Shown here: in pieces, positions 28,355 to 37,339 of the stretch
Numbering within the stretch: position 1 is the stretch's first letter
Layout of the letters: the number at the start of each line of letters is the position of its first letter
From: CAWJHE01 sp963842455
Lineage (GTDB): Bacteria > Chloroflexota > Anaerolineae > Anaerolineales > UBA4823
Reading direction: 5' to 3'
Assembly: GCA_963842455.1 (NCBI GenBank)
Contig: CAWJHE010000016.1
Coordinates: 1 to 64,000 of the forward strand
Length of the DNA stretch: 64,000 bases
Program-made: the position numbers and the translations under genes
The notes under the pieces: model-generated
The model's input: the letters and a program-made list of their open reading frames with translations, nothing else
Database searches by the model: none
What the model was told of the DNA's origin: nothing

Positions 28355-28387
28355 CTTGCGGGCTCATGAGAGCTCTGCAAAAGATAC

Positions 28388-28424
28388 AAAAGTTTGCGAC
28401 CTTTGCGACTTTGCGAGAGATCCA
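28388..28424. repeat. TTTGCG-word repeat
   Basis: gtttgcgacctttgcgactttgcgagagat: the same words as at 22755-22785 and 48966-49000. Confidence 0.5.
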
Positions 28425-28453
28425 ACAATGGCTACAATGTATTCTATGCAAAA

Positions 28454-29672
28454 TTAATAACAAAACTGGCTGACCAGGTTGCCTTGCGGATCGCGCAGAT
28501 AAGCGCAGTCGCCAGCGTCATCCCAGATCGCCGACGGGCTGTAGAATGACAGCCCGCAGGCCTCGGGCACATACTGGTTGGTATAGATGCGGCAATATCC
28601 GCCGGCAATTAGCAACAAGTTGGGGAAGGTAAACTTATGTCCTTTTTCATCGCTCAGCGTCCAACCGGAAAGCTGCACGGCAAAGGTGGACAGGTTGCGG
28701 ATTTCAGCAAACTCGTTCGGATCCTGCCAGCCCTCGCCCTTGGGGTTGATAAACACCACACGCACATCGCCTGTTACGGATTGGGGCGTCGGGGTCGGGA
28801 TCGGCGTCCGTGTAGGCGTGGCTGCAGCAGCCCAGATTCCTAACCCGGCAGCCTGCGCCAGGCGTTGCGCTTCGAAAAAGAAAACATCACAGCTGACATC
28901 TGGCGGGAAAGAATTCGCCCGAGCAAAACCCTGCCGGATCAATTCATGGTTGACAAATACCCCTTGCGCCAAAACATAGCGCACCCACTGACCCTGTTGG
29001 TTCACATTCGAGCGTTCTTTGATCAGGGTGACCCACTTACCCTCAACCAGGCGGCGATTGGCCCTCAGCGCCTGGTCATAAACCACACTTCCTTCAACAT
29101 CTGGCAGCTCAACGCCGATATAACGCACCTGAACCGGTTCGCCATCGACTTCAATTTCGATCGTCGCCCCATCGATCACCTCTTTTACCAGCGCCACCTG
29201 GCTGACGCTATTCCAGGGAGCGCACCAGTTCGATGTCGCCAGCGATGCCGCCGTTGGGGTAGGCAAAGGGCGTAAAGGTGGGTCTGGGTGTAAAAAAGGC
29301 CGGGTTGGGCGTCAGCTCTCCTGGGTCAATCAAGGAATGGCGTGGGAGAAGATGTTGGCGTTTCGACGGGGGTGCCCTGGGTTTGCGTGGTATCCGGTCC
29401 CGGGTAAGTCGTCGTCCCTGGCGTGGATGTCTCCGGACCGGGATACACATCCGTGCAGTGATGGTCGGCTGCACGGGCGGGTAGGTGGTCTCGTCGATCT
29501 GCGCCAGACCGGGCGAGCTATCCGTGCTGCGCGCAGCCAGGCTGACGATCACGGCCACCAGGCCAGCCATCAAACCCAGCAAAGCCAAACCCATCAGCAA
29601 GCGCAGCACTTTCGGCGGGCGCTGTTCGGGTGGTAAATGACCGGAGCTCAGCGGGTCTTGAGAAATGCCCAT
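28454..29672 (-). CDS. Membrane-anchored SNase-like nuclease with C-terminal lamin-tail domain (frameshifted)
   Basis: About 405 residues. N-terminal anchor VLRLLMGLALLGLMAGLVAVIVSL, a Thr/Pro-rich stalk whose frame is scrambled (about 29260-29470), then a staphylococcal-nuclease-like OB domain: VKEVIDGATIEIEVDGEPVQVRYIGVELP with the late Q-G-F-A-R-A block. The classic active-site Arg after RYIG is replaced (VELPD instead of IDTPE), so cleavage is uncertain. A TPTRTPIPTPTP linker leads to a lamin-tail (LTD) domain: GWQDPNEFAEIRNLSTFAVQ and LSGWTLSDEKGHKFTFP. Minus strand, with no close partner. It probably acts outside the membrane on nucleic acid. Confidence 0.75.
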
Positions 29673-29775
29673 ACCCCCATTATAGCCTGATCTTTATATA
29701 ATCGCCCTTAACAATACCTGCCGGTCGACAATTCCCAATGTTTTCCCCTGCGTATCAACCATCCAAAAACACACC

Positions 29776-29804
29776 TTGACAAGAACATTTGTTCTAATTA
29801 TAAT
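29776..29804 (+). promoter_or_regulatory. Sigma70-type promoter with LexA-like box
   Basis: TTGACA (29776-29781), 17-base spacer, TATAAT (29799-29804): a consensus promoter. The spacer starts with the perfect palindrome AGAACATTTGTTCT (29782-29795), which fits the GAAC-N4-GTTC consensus of Bacillus-type LexA. A repressor bound there would block RNA polymerase. Confidence 0.65.
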
Positions 29805-30024
29805 CAAAGCAAACCGTTAGCACAGGGAGAGAACAAATCCGATGATTAGCTTTAGACGCATTTCAAAAGGGCAGCATTTGTCACGCCGCAGACGGGCGCC
29901 CGCTATCCGGCTCAAGATGATCATCCTGCCTGTTGTCGCCCGCCTCCTACCAGGAACTACCCCTACAGCCTTTTCGCGCCGGGCGCACCCCGTCCAGCGC
30001 GCAAGCCATCCCACGGAGCATCGC

Positions 30025-31056
30025 ATGGTCACTTTGCCGCCCCCTTTCACGCCCCTGCTCACCGCGCTGATCGGCGACCCTCGCCTTTCGGCCTCACTTT
30101 TCCGCAGTTACGCCCGCCTGTACGCCGCCGCCTGGCCTTACGCCTACCAGTGCACTGCCGCGCTGGATTTTGAAAGCCAGGTGGTCGCCTTACTGGGCGT
30201 CAGCCACTCGCAGGCGCGCCAACATCTGCGCCTGCTGCGCCAACGCGGCCTGCTAAGCTGGAGCAGCGACGGCAGCCGCCGCTATATCTTTCGCTTCGCC
30301 TCCCCGCAGCTGAGCATCTACCCTGGGCCAGACGAGCAGCCCATCCGCGCCGCCCTGCCCGCCGCCGGGCTCTCCCCAGGAGAAGCAACCCCAAGCGCTG
30401 TAGCCAGCAGCTTGCCAAACCAGGCAGCCGCCCAGGACGGAGCATCGCGAAAACCCACTGTACCGCCCAAGACACTCCCCGCCGCCGACTCCGGATTACC
30501 GGACAATGGTGGTGTTGGAGTTAATTTCATTAATCAAGATAGACTCATACAACAACAACCAGACTCCGCAAAAACATACGGGGTCATCTGCGCCGCCCAA
30601 TCTGCAACGCCAGATGCGTATTACAGCCAGGCTGTGGAATTCCTGCGCCGCGCCGGCGTGTGGAACAAGACCGCCGATCGCCTGGCGCAACAGATCGCCG
30701 CCAATGAGCACAGCGGCGACCCCGAGCTGCCCGGCGTGGGCGATGTGCTGGGCTGGATGGCCTATTGTTACGCCGACCGCGAGCGCAACCAGATCAGCAA
30801 CCCGGCAGCCGTACTGGCCGCCAACCTGACCAACAACCGCCCCTGCCCGCAGACCTACCTCCCGCCGCTTATCTGCACCAGCTGCAAGCGCAGCCAGGAA
30901 TATTGCCGTTGCAAGCCAGGCAAAGCCCAATACGCCTACCCGGCCGAATTCGTGACGCCGGCGCTGAAAGGTGTTAACAAATATTCAACTTATGCCGACC
31001 GTTGGGGGGTGTGCATGTATTGCCATGCGGTTCCTTGCCAATGTGAACAGGAGTAG
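30025..31056 (+). CDS. Winged-helix protein with C-terminal Cys clusters, replication-protein-like
   Basis: 343 residues from ATG 30025 (GGAG 7 bases upstream; the frame is open back to 29842). A winged helix-turn-helix lies at about 35-95 (LDFESQVVALLGVSHSQARQ, then HLRLLRQRGLLSWSSDG), then a Pro/Ala-rich linker of about 90 residues, a helical block (GDVLGWMAYCYADRERNQIS, then NPAAVLAANL) that recalls C-terminal domains of phage/plasmid replication proteins, and two Cys clusters, CTSCKRSQEYCRC and CMYCHAVPCQC, likely zinc sites. The consensus promoter with a LexA-like box about 220 bases upstream implies DNA-damage control. I cannot name the gene; a replication initiator-like or regulatory role is inferred. 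Confidence 0.65.
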   Translation: MVTLPPPFTPLLTALIGDPRLSASLFRSYARLYAAAWPYAYQCTAALDFESQVVALLGVSHSQARQHLRLLRQRGLLSWSSDGSRRYIFRFASPQLSIYPGPDEQPIRAALPAAGLSPGEATPSAVASSLPNQAAAQDGASRKPTVPPKTLPAADSGLPDNGGVGVNFINQDRLIQQQPDSAKTYGVICAAQSATPDAYYSQAVEFLRRAGVWNKTADRLAQQIAANEHSGDPELPGVGDVLGWMAYCYADRERNQISNPAAVLAANLTNNRPCPQTYLPPLICTSCKRSQEYCRCKPGKAQYAYPAEFVTPALKGVNKYSTYADRWGVCMYCHAVPCQCEQE

Positions 31057-31099
31057 CCGCTTTGGATGCACAAGCTACGGAAAGCGCTCAAGAAAGACG

Positions 31100-31513
31100 A
31101 TGGAAATGAACCTGTGGAGGAGATTTTTGCGCTCCCTGGGGCTGCAGCCGATCGCCGAGAAACGCCGCTTCAAGATGGATGCCGCCCTCATCGACTACGT
31201 GCAGACCCTGGCAGAGCAGGAGCACCGCCCGCCGGAAGAACTGGCCGCCGACCTGCTCGCCAGCGGATTGGAGCGCCGTGACCAGATGTACCTGGCTGCC
31301 CACTGCTGGAGCCGCCTGACGCCACGCGAACAACAGGTGGCTGCCCTGGCCTGCCTGGGTTACTCTAACCGTCAGATTGCCGGGCGGCTGGTGATCACCA
31401 TCGAAACGGTCAAGTCGCACATGACCAGCGCCCTGCGCAAATTCGAGCTCACCAACCGCAGCGAGCTGCGCCAATCCCTGGACGGCTGGGACTTCAGCGA
31501 ATGGGATAAATAA
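31100..31513 (+). CDS. LuxR-type helix-turn-helix protein
   Basis: 137 residues. The N-terminal half is helical (MDAALIDYVQTLAEQEHRPP, ELAADLLASGLERR). The C-terminal half is a GerE/LuxR DNA-binding domain: LTPREQQVAALACLGYSNRQ, ETVKSHMTSALRKF. There is no receiver or PAS domain. It follows the winged-helix gene by 43 bases, probably in the same transcript under the LexA-like box. The start is ATG 31100 or 31106. Confidence 0.75.
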   Translation: MEMNLWRRFLRSLGLQPIAEKRRFKMDAALIDYVQTLAEQEHRPPEELAADLLASGLERRDQMYLAAHCWSRLTPREQQVAALACLGYSNRQIAGRLVITIETVKSHMTSALRKFELTNRSELRQSLDGWDFSEWDK

Positions 31514-31515
31514 AC

Positions 31516-31552
31516 CAAGGGAGACCGGCGAGCTGATCGCCAATCTCCCTTG
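31516..31552. terminator. Hairpin between convergent genes
   Basis: CAAGGGAGA (31516-31524) pairs with TCTCCCTTG (31544-31552), with an inner GGCGA/TCGCC stem. It lies just behind the LuxR stop and before the convergent minus-strand gene. Confidence 0.55.
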
Positions 31553-31579
31553 ATCCATCTTTGAGATTTCGGGTGAAAT

Positions 31580-31822
31580 TTAATTTTTAATTTCGACGCC
31601 CAGGTGCGAGAGGATAATATCCAGGGGCCAATGACGGTGCTCGCTGAAGGCGCGCATCGCATCCTGTAAGGCGCGCTTCTTTTCATCTTTATGCCGCGTC
31701 AACCATCCACCTACGGTGATCTGACCCAGGCAATCGTAGATATCTGCGACAGTGCCATTGCTCTGCCGTACAGCCTGGTTTACATATTCGTGCAAATATT
31801 TCTGGTATATCTGATTGTCCAT
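31580..31822 (-). CDS. Small hypothetical helical protein
   Basis: 80 residues, start ATG 31822. Predicted helical throughout (QKYLHEYVNQAVRQS, KKRALQDAMRAFSEHR). I recognise no family. Isolated, convergent with the LuxR gene. Confidence 0.5.
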   Translation of the reverse strand: MDNQIYQKYLHEYVNQAVRQSNGTVADIYDCLGQITVGGWLTRHKDEKKRALQDAMRAFSEHRHWPLDIILSHLGVEIKN

Positions 31823-31980
31823 TAACCACTCCTCAGCTTCAGGAGCTGCAATTTCGCATGGTCCATTTGAAGTATAGTGCTTAAAATTCTACAATGATTG
31901 TAACTCAAAGTACCACTTTTTTTCATGTATTCGTGAGCTTATTCGCGGAAGAGATTTGTTGCACACACAACCAGGTTTTC

Positions 31981-32057
31981 AACCGCTAAGGACACCAAGA
32001 GGCGCTAAGGTATTTAAGCTGTTTTTCCACTGATAAATCCTTCGCGTCCTTAGTGGT
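31981..32057. repeat. Inverted-repeat element, second copy
   Basis: Starts aaccgctaaggacaccaaga and ends cgcgtccttagtggtt, imperfect inverted copies. Counterpart of 25652-25725. Confidence 0.55.
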
Positions 32058-32082
32058 TCAAAATCGCGGATTGCGCAGAGAA

Positions 32083-32893
32083 TTATGCCTGTTTTCTACA
32101 GGCGTACAGGTATCCCAGGTTGGCGTGCACCAGGTTTGGGGTTCGTTTCACCTCAAATCCCTGTCCACCCAAAAAGGTTTCCAGGTCCTGGTAGGTGTAC
32201 CCGTGGACGCCGTCGTGATACTCCATCACCAGGCGCTGGACGCGCTCCAACGCTTCCGGTTTGGCATTAAATAGGATATCGTATTCAGCGCCTTCACAAT
32301 CCATCTTTAACAGGTCGCAACGCTGGATGCCATTTTGCACAAATACCTCGTTCAAGGCCAGGCTGGTGACCTGAACCGTGCGCTCGCCAGCGTTGGCGCT
32401 TGCGGGCTGCGATTGCCGGCTTTGAATCTGCAGCGGCTCGCCCCCCGACAAATCCAGGACCAAAGCGCCGGTCTGACCCACTGCCTGCTGAAAAATTTGC
32501 ACATTGTTCACCCGGTTAACCGCCAGGTTGCGTTCCAACAAATTAAAGGATTCCATAAAGGGTTCATATGCATACACCTGGTTATTGGGAAACCCTTGGG
32601 CTGCCAGGATGGAAAAATCGCCCAACCCGGCGCCAATATCCACCACCGTCCAGCCATCCTGCAAAGGTTGTTCCATAGCGCTCGTAAAAGCGGTCGAGAT
32701 GGGTTTCCTTCAAACACCACACATCCATCCGACCGCGTACATAGAAACTCAACCCGCCAGGTTTCAAGCGCACCTGTTTCACATCCGCGCCGCCAATCCC
32801 CAAGAACATGCGCAAGATCAGCCACGGATTATCAAATTCGGATAGGAGTGTCTGTATCGATTTTAAATAATATGCGTACTTCGAAAACGCCAT
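32083..32893 (-). CDS. FkbM-family methyltransferase (one frameshift)
   Basis: About 270 residues. The N-terminal part from ATG 32893 ends with ETHLDRFYERYGT, then a frame change near 32675 leads to LQDGWTVVDIGAGLGDFSIL, the SAM-binding motif. Later come VYAYEPFMESFNLLERN, CDLLKMDCEGAEYDIL and MEYHDGVHGYTYQDLE, all typical of FkbM O-methyltransferases, which often modify sugars in polysaccharide or glycan synthesis. It stands alone, so its substrate is unknown. Confidence 0.85.
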
Positions 32894-33012
32894 ACCATAA
32901 CCTTTCCAAGGTCGTTGAATGATTTACCAGCGGATAAGTATACACCATCGAGATGTCAACCGCAAACTGACCATTTCTTAAAAAATGGTTAGCCGAGACC
33001 AATATTTATGTG

Positions 33013-33018
33013 TATAAT
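33013..33018 (+). promoter_or_regulatory. Probable -10 box of the DUF4332 gene
   Basis: TATAAT 38 bases before the ATG, with a weak TTAGCC 18 bases upstream of it. A small hairpin ACCATTT/AAATGGT sits just above. Confidence 0.4.
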
Positions 33019-33055
33019 AGAATAGTAGTTAATTTTTTCACAGGAGGACATATAA

Positions 33056-33460
33056 ATGGCAAAGCTAGAAGAAGTTGAAGGCATTGGACCTGCGTTTGCA
33101 GAAAAACTACGCGCAGCAGGCATCCCCCACATGGGAGCACTCCTGAAGAAGGGTTCTTCTCCCAAGGGACGAAAGGAGATTGCAGAAAAATCTGGAATCA
33201 CTGAAAAACTGATCCTGGAATGGGTCAATCATGTCGATCTTTTCCGCATTAAAGGGGTCGCTTCTGAATATTCCGATCTGTTAGAAGAAGCCGGTGTGGA
33301 CACGGTACCCGAGTTAGCCCAACGCCGCCCTGACAACTTGCACGCCAAAATGGTTGAAGTAAACGAAGCCAAAAAACTGGTGCGCCAACTGCCTTCCCTC
33401 AAACAGGTCGAAGGCTGGGTAGCGCAGGCAAAAGCCCTGCCACGCGTCATCGAGTATTAA
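33056..33460 (+). CDS. DUF4332 helix-hairpin-helix protein
   Basis: 134 residues with two tandem helix-hairpin-helix-like units: VEGIGPAFAEKLRAAGIPHM and FRIKGVASEYSDLLEEAGVD, then TVPELAQRRPDNLHAKMVEV. This is the standard DUF4332 layout; the fold suggests DNA or protein binding, role unknown. ATG 33056 has AGGAGG 7-8 bases upstream. Confidence 0.85.
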   Translation: MAKLEEVEGIGPAFAEKLRAAGIPHMGALLKKGSSPKGRKEIAEKSGITEKLILEWVNHVDLFRIKGVASEYSDLLEEAGVDTVPELAQRRPDNLHAKMVEVNEAKKLVRQLPSLKQVEGWVAQAKALPRVIEY

Positions 33461-33461
33461 T

Positions 33462-34803
33462 TTATTCCTGGTTGCGCCGGTACTGCCAGCTTCCTTTCTG
33501 TATTGAAGTGGGCAAACCGATCGCTGCCAATAAACTCAAACTTAATCGATCTTCCGCCAGGTGCACAGATGCAATCAAGTAACCCTGGCGGAAGGTTAAT
33601 TTTAATGTCCCGTCTGCAAGACATTGCACATTCCCACTTAAAGTCTCCGGCCAATCTGAAAGCACAGCCTGGTAGCGCTGATCCACCATAAATTCGATTT
33701 CGGAAATTCCGCCATTTTCCATTTCACCATCCGCATCCCAAACACCCGGCAGAGCCTGGCAACCAGCCACACAGACCAGCGCCAGTCGGAACTGGCGAAG
33801 GCGTCTCAGTCGCTGAATTGCCTACCGCATTCAACCGTCCAGGCGCGCCCAGGGTAGAGGTTGGAGCAGGGCTTGCCAAAATCCCAGGGATGTACTGCGC
33901 CTGTTCAGTGGCAGGCGTAAGCGCCAGCGCTGCCAAGGTCGCCTCGGCAAAGCGCTCAGCCTGACGCTGCGACTGCAAAGCCGAAGCGACCAGGGTTTCT
34001 CCCCATGCAGCCATCTCATCTACACACTGCCCAAATGGTATAGGGGCAGCGCCATCCGACGAACCCGGGCAAACCAAAGCCAGGCTGCTGGTGAGCGGTT
34101 CTAGCATCACCGGCCATTGTGACAGCTCAGACTCCTGAGATAGACGCGCAACCTGGCTGGAGCAAGCCCAATCGAAGGTTAGTCGCACCTCGCCAGTAGC
34201 CCCGCGTGCAGCCGTGCAAGCAAAGAACTGCAGCGCAGCTGCTGCATAACGCGTCGCCTCCCGCAGGCTGTCAGCATCCTTCGTCATCTCAGTTGGCCGG
34301 GTTGGAAACTCTTCCAGGTTATTATCTATACGCACATTATGGGTTATCCGCTGCGATCCACCTGGCGCAGCCAGCCGCACCAGGTAACTGGTCGCGGAAA
34401 ATGGCTCCAAAAAAGCTGCATGTCCCAGCGTCGCGCCGCTCTCCGGCGCCCCTTGTTCAGCAAAGTCCACGTACACCGCTCTGCCCTGTGGAGCAAGCCA
34501 GTACGCTCCCATTTTCGCGCCCTGTTCGTACCAGAAGAGCAGCTCGCCGTTGGGCAACCAGGCGATCAACGGAACAGACTGGTAGCCGGTGGCAATCACG
34601 ACCGGCTGTTGCGGCCAAGCCATGACAGGAGCTTCCGTTACCTGGACGAACGGCGTTTGTGATGACTGTGCAGCAGGTTGGCTGTGCACAGCGACAGGGT
34701 TCACCACAGGTTGGCTCGTCTGTGGTTTCGGAGTGGTTGCTGTGCAGCCGCTGAGGAAAATTGCGATGATCCAGATTGAGACCGTGAATTTTGTAAAGCT
34801 CAT
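33462..34803 (-). CDS. Lipoprotein of unknown function (one frameshift)
   Basis: About 447 residues. The start at ATG 34803 gives MSFTKFTVSIWIIAIFLSGC, a lipoprotein signal with lipobox LSGC. A Gln/Pro/Thr-rich linker follows, then a domain with a beta-propeller-like opening (VPLIAWLPNGELLFWYEQGA), and a C-terminal part reached by a frame change near 33770 (ALPGVWDADGEMENGGISEI). No named domain recognised. It shares its architecture with other exported proteins of this window. Confidence 0.65.
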
Positions 34804-34906
34804 GCGACGATTATAACCGCCCCCTGCTGAGCAAGCTGCCAGCATAACAACATTGTAAAGAATTCACGGGTAAACAACAATCCCCGATCGGTGATAGAAT
34901 CCCGCT

Positions 34907-35464
34907 ATGATCCACGAAAGCATTCGCCCCTGGAAAACGTTGTCCACGCAGACCCTGCTGCAATTCGAGCCTTTCCTGACTGTTGAAAAGCACGCAGTCC
35001 AATTACCGTCTGGTCAAGTGATACCAGACTGGACCATTGTTAAAATTCCGGATGCCGTTATCGTGCCTGCCATCACCCCTGACGGTTTGTTCCTGTGTTT
35101 TCGCCAGACCAAGTACGCCATCCCAGGCCTGACCCTGGCGCCGGTAGGCGGTATGCTCAACCCTGGGGAGCAGCCGCTGGCAGCCGCAAAACGAGAATTA
35201 CTGGAAGAGACGGGATACACAGCCCCCGACTGGACACACCTGGGCAGCTACATCGCCGACCCTAACCGGAGTGTGTGCACCATTCACCTGTTCCTTGCTC
35301 AGAATGCAGTTCACACCCAAGCAGCCGATGCTGATGATTTAGAAGACCAGCATCTATTACTGCTCCCACGGAATGAAGTTCAGCAAGCGCTCATTCAGGG
35401 AGAATTCAAAGCCATCATGTGGACTGCAGCCATGGCGCTGGCATTAAATCGCTTCTCTATATAA
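34907..35464 (+). CDS. Nudix hydrolase (ADP-ribose pyrophosphatase-like)
   Basis: 185 residues. The Nudix box GGMLNPGEQPLAAAKRELLE-ETGY fits G-x5-E-x7-REUxEExGU exactly. Upstream strands (VIVPAITPDGLFLCFRQTKY) and the late acidic loop fit NudF-type NDP-sugar or ADP-ribose hydrolases. Cytoplasmic. Divergent from the lipoprotein gene. Confidence 0.85.
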   Translation: MIHESIRPWKTLSTQTLLQFEPFLTVEKHAVQLPSGQVIPDWTIVKIPDAVIVPAITPDGLFLCFRQTKYAIPGLTLAPVGGMLNPGEQPLAAAKRELLEETGYTAPDWTHLGSYIADPNRSVCTIHLFLAQNAVHTQAADADDLEDQHLLLLPRNEVQQALIQGEFKAIMWTAAMALALNRFSI

Positions 35465-35580
35465 CCTGGTCAACGATAAATAAATTAACGTTGGGACCCG
35501 CTATGGTCGCAGAGTATTTTTAGTGGTTTTGCGTTCTTGATGACATGAGTTATTCCGAGAAGGGCGCTCTTTACTCGGAG

Positions 35581-36235
35581 GTCAGCGCACTTCGCTAACC
35601 CCACAATCTTTCCATACCAGCGCCGAGACTGCTTCGCAAAGTTCGCTCGCAGTGACAACTGGCATTCCGAGAAGGGCGCTCTTTACTCGGAGGTCAGCAC
35701 ACTTCGCTAACCCCACAATCTTTCCATACCAGCGCCGAGACTGCTTCGCGAAGTTCGCTCGCAGTGACAACTGGCATTCCGAACGAAGGGAAGCAATCTC
35801 ACTCTTTACTACGCGAGCTTCGTACAGAACGTCGCAATACTTCGCTAACGGCGCCACAATCTTTCCGAACTACCAGCCTTGAGACTGCTTCGCAAAGTTC
35901 GCTCGCAGTGACAACTGGCATTGCGAGATGGGCGCTTTTACTCGGAAGTCAGCGCACTTCGCTAACACCGCAATCTTTCCATACCAGCGCCGAGACTGCT
36001 TCGCACAGTTCGCTCGCAGTGACAACTGGCATTCCGAGAAGGGCGCTCTTTACTCGGAGGTCAGCGCACTTCGCTAACCCCACAATCTTTCCCTGCCACC
36101 TTCGAGACTGCTTCGCAAAGTTCGCTCGCAGTGACATCTGTCATTGCGAACGCAGTGAAGCAATCTCAGCTCTTGACTAGCACCGAGATTTCTTCGCACA
36201 GAACGCTCGCAAAGACTCCGCTTACGGTCGTCACT
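35581..36235. repeat. Array of 112-bp tandem repeats
   Basis: Five units. The landmark gtcagcgcacttcgctaac starts at 35581, 35693 (variant), about 35830 (diverged), 35948 and 36060; clear spacings are 112 bases. Each unit includes cacaatctttccataccagc, gagactgcttcgcaaagttc and gctcgcagtgacaactggca. The minus strand resembles the widespread GTCACTGCGAGCGAA-type intergenic repeats of many bacterial genomes. The third unit carries an insertion with its own cagtgaagcaatctc-like word. Open frames through it are not conserved. Confidence 0.8.
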
Positions 36236-36303
36236 ATAATCCGAATTAAAAACCTTCGCCCACCTTCGCGCCCTTCGCGGTTAAAATCCCCTGTTCCACG
36301 AAA

Positions 36304-36356
36304 TCATATCTCCCTCTCCCATGGTGGTTTTCCATGGGAGAGGGTCGGGGTGAGGG
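36304..36356. repeat. CCCTCTCCC hairpin repeat
   Basis: CCCTCTCCCATGG (36312-36324) pairs perfectly with CCATGGGAGAGGG (36332-36344), then tcggggtgaggg. It may also end the HAD gene transcript. Confidence 0.5.
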
Positions 36357-36998
36357 CTAGATCCCCATCTTCTGCAGCTCCCCCCTCAGCGATTCTGGCT
36401 CAGTCAAATGAATGGCCAGCATACCCAGGCTGCGCGCCATGCTCACATTCGCCTCAGAATCGTCAATCAACAACAACTCATGGGCAGGCCGTCCCGTCCG
36501 TTGGATCAGCACTTCAAATATGCGCACATCCGGTTTCACCAGCCTCTCCTCGCCTGAGAGAACAATGTCTTTAAAATAGTCCATAAACCCAAACTGCGGG
36601 CGCACCAGGTAGAATTTCTCAGCAGACCAGTTGCTCAGGGCATACAGCTCATGCCCAGCCTGGTGCAGCTCAGTAAGCACCTCCACCACCGGCTGGATTG
36701 CGCCGCCCAGGGATTGCTCCCAAGATTCGTCATAGGCGCGGATCAGCTCGCAATACTGGGGAAAGCTGTCGCACAGCTCACGCACCGCTTGAGCAAACGG
36801 TCGTCCGGCATCCAGCTGAATATTCCACTGCTTGAAACCGATCTCATCCAAAAACTGCTGTGTTTTTTCCAGGTCGCCATCGAAGTACCTGCTGTAGAGA
36901 TAATACGGGTTCCAATCCAGCAATACATTGCCAAAATCAAAGACCAGCCCCAGTTCTCCGGGGCGGATGGTTCGAACATTTGAATGCTCCAAAGTCAA
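36357..36998 (-). CDS. HAD-superfamily hydrolase (YihX-like, subfamily IA)
   Basis: 213 residues. Motif I is VFDFGNVLLDW (nucleophile Asp about residue 21); FDxGNV is typical of YihX/epoxide-hydrolase-like HADs. Motif II ALSNWS, motif III Lys in RLVKPDVRIFEVL, motif IV LLIDDSEANV. A helical cap lies between motifs I and II. Probably a phosphatase for a small sugar phosphate. Start ATG 36998. Confidence 0.85.
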   Translation of the reverse strand: MTLEHSNVRTIRPGELGLVFDFGNVLLDWNPYYLYSRYFDGDLEKTQQFLDEIGFKQWNIQLDAGRPFAQAVRELCDSFPQYCELIRAYDESWEQSLGGAIQPVVEVLTELHQAGHELYALSNWSAEKFYLVRPQFGFMDYFKDIVLSGEERLVKPDVRIFEVLIQRTGRPAHELLLIDDSEANVSMARSLGMLAIHLTEPESLRGELQKMGI

Positions 36999-37339
36999 TC
37001 GATCTCCTTAGTTAAGACAGAATTACAACCCTATTAACCGTCTTATTGAAAGTAAAAAAATATCATACCACAATGAGAGTTTTGTCGACCTTCCAACAAG
37101 GTTCAATGGTTGACTTTTACCTCATTCATTCTATAATCTAATTAGATCAGAAAACTGGGCGCAAACAGGTTTGACTTTCAATAATTTTCGCCTGATAACC
37201 CAATTCGGGAAATCATCCAAAGCGACCTTTGTCTAAAGAGCTGATCTCTAAGACCATCATCCCAAATACCACAGGCGGGTAAGACATTTCAGAATGCATG
37301 ATTAACTCGCTTCCATCTGATCTAATTCAGGAGGTTGAG
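36999..37339. promoter_or_regulatory. Upstream region of the C25 peptidase gene with sigma70 promoter
   Basis: TTGACT (37110-37115), 16-base spacer, TATAAT (37132-37137) gives a good promoter with a leader of about 200 bases. Nothing else recognised in this gap. Confidence 0.55.

Noticed and set aside
35581..36235. CRISPR array or repeat-containing protein gene
   Set aside because: The 112-bp period has no spacer/repeat division and is not a multiple of three; open frames change along it.
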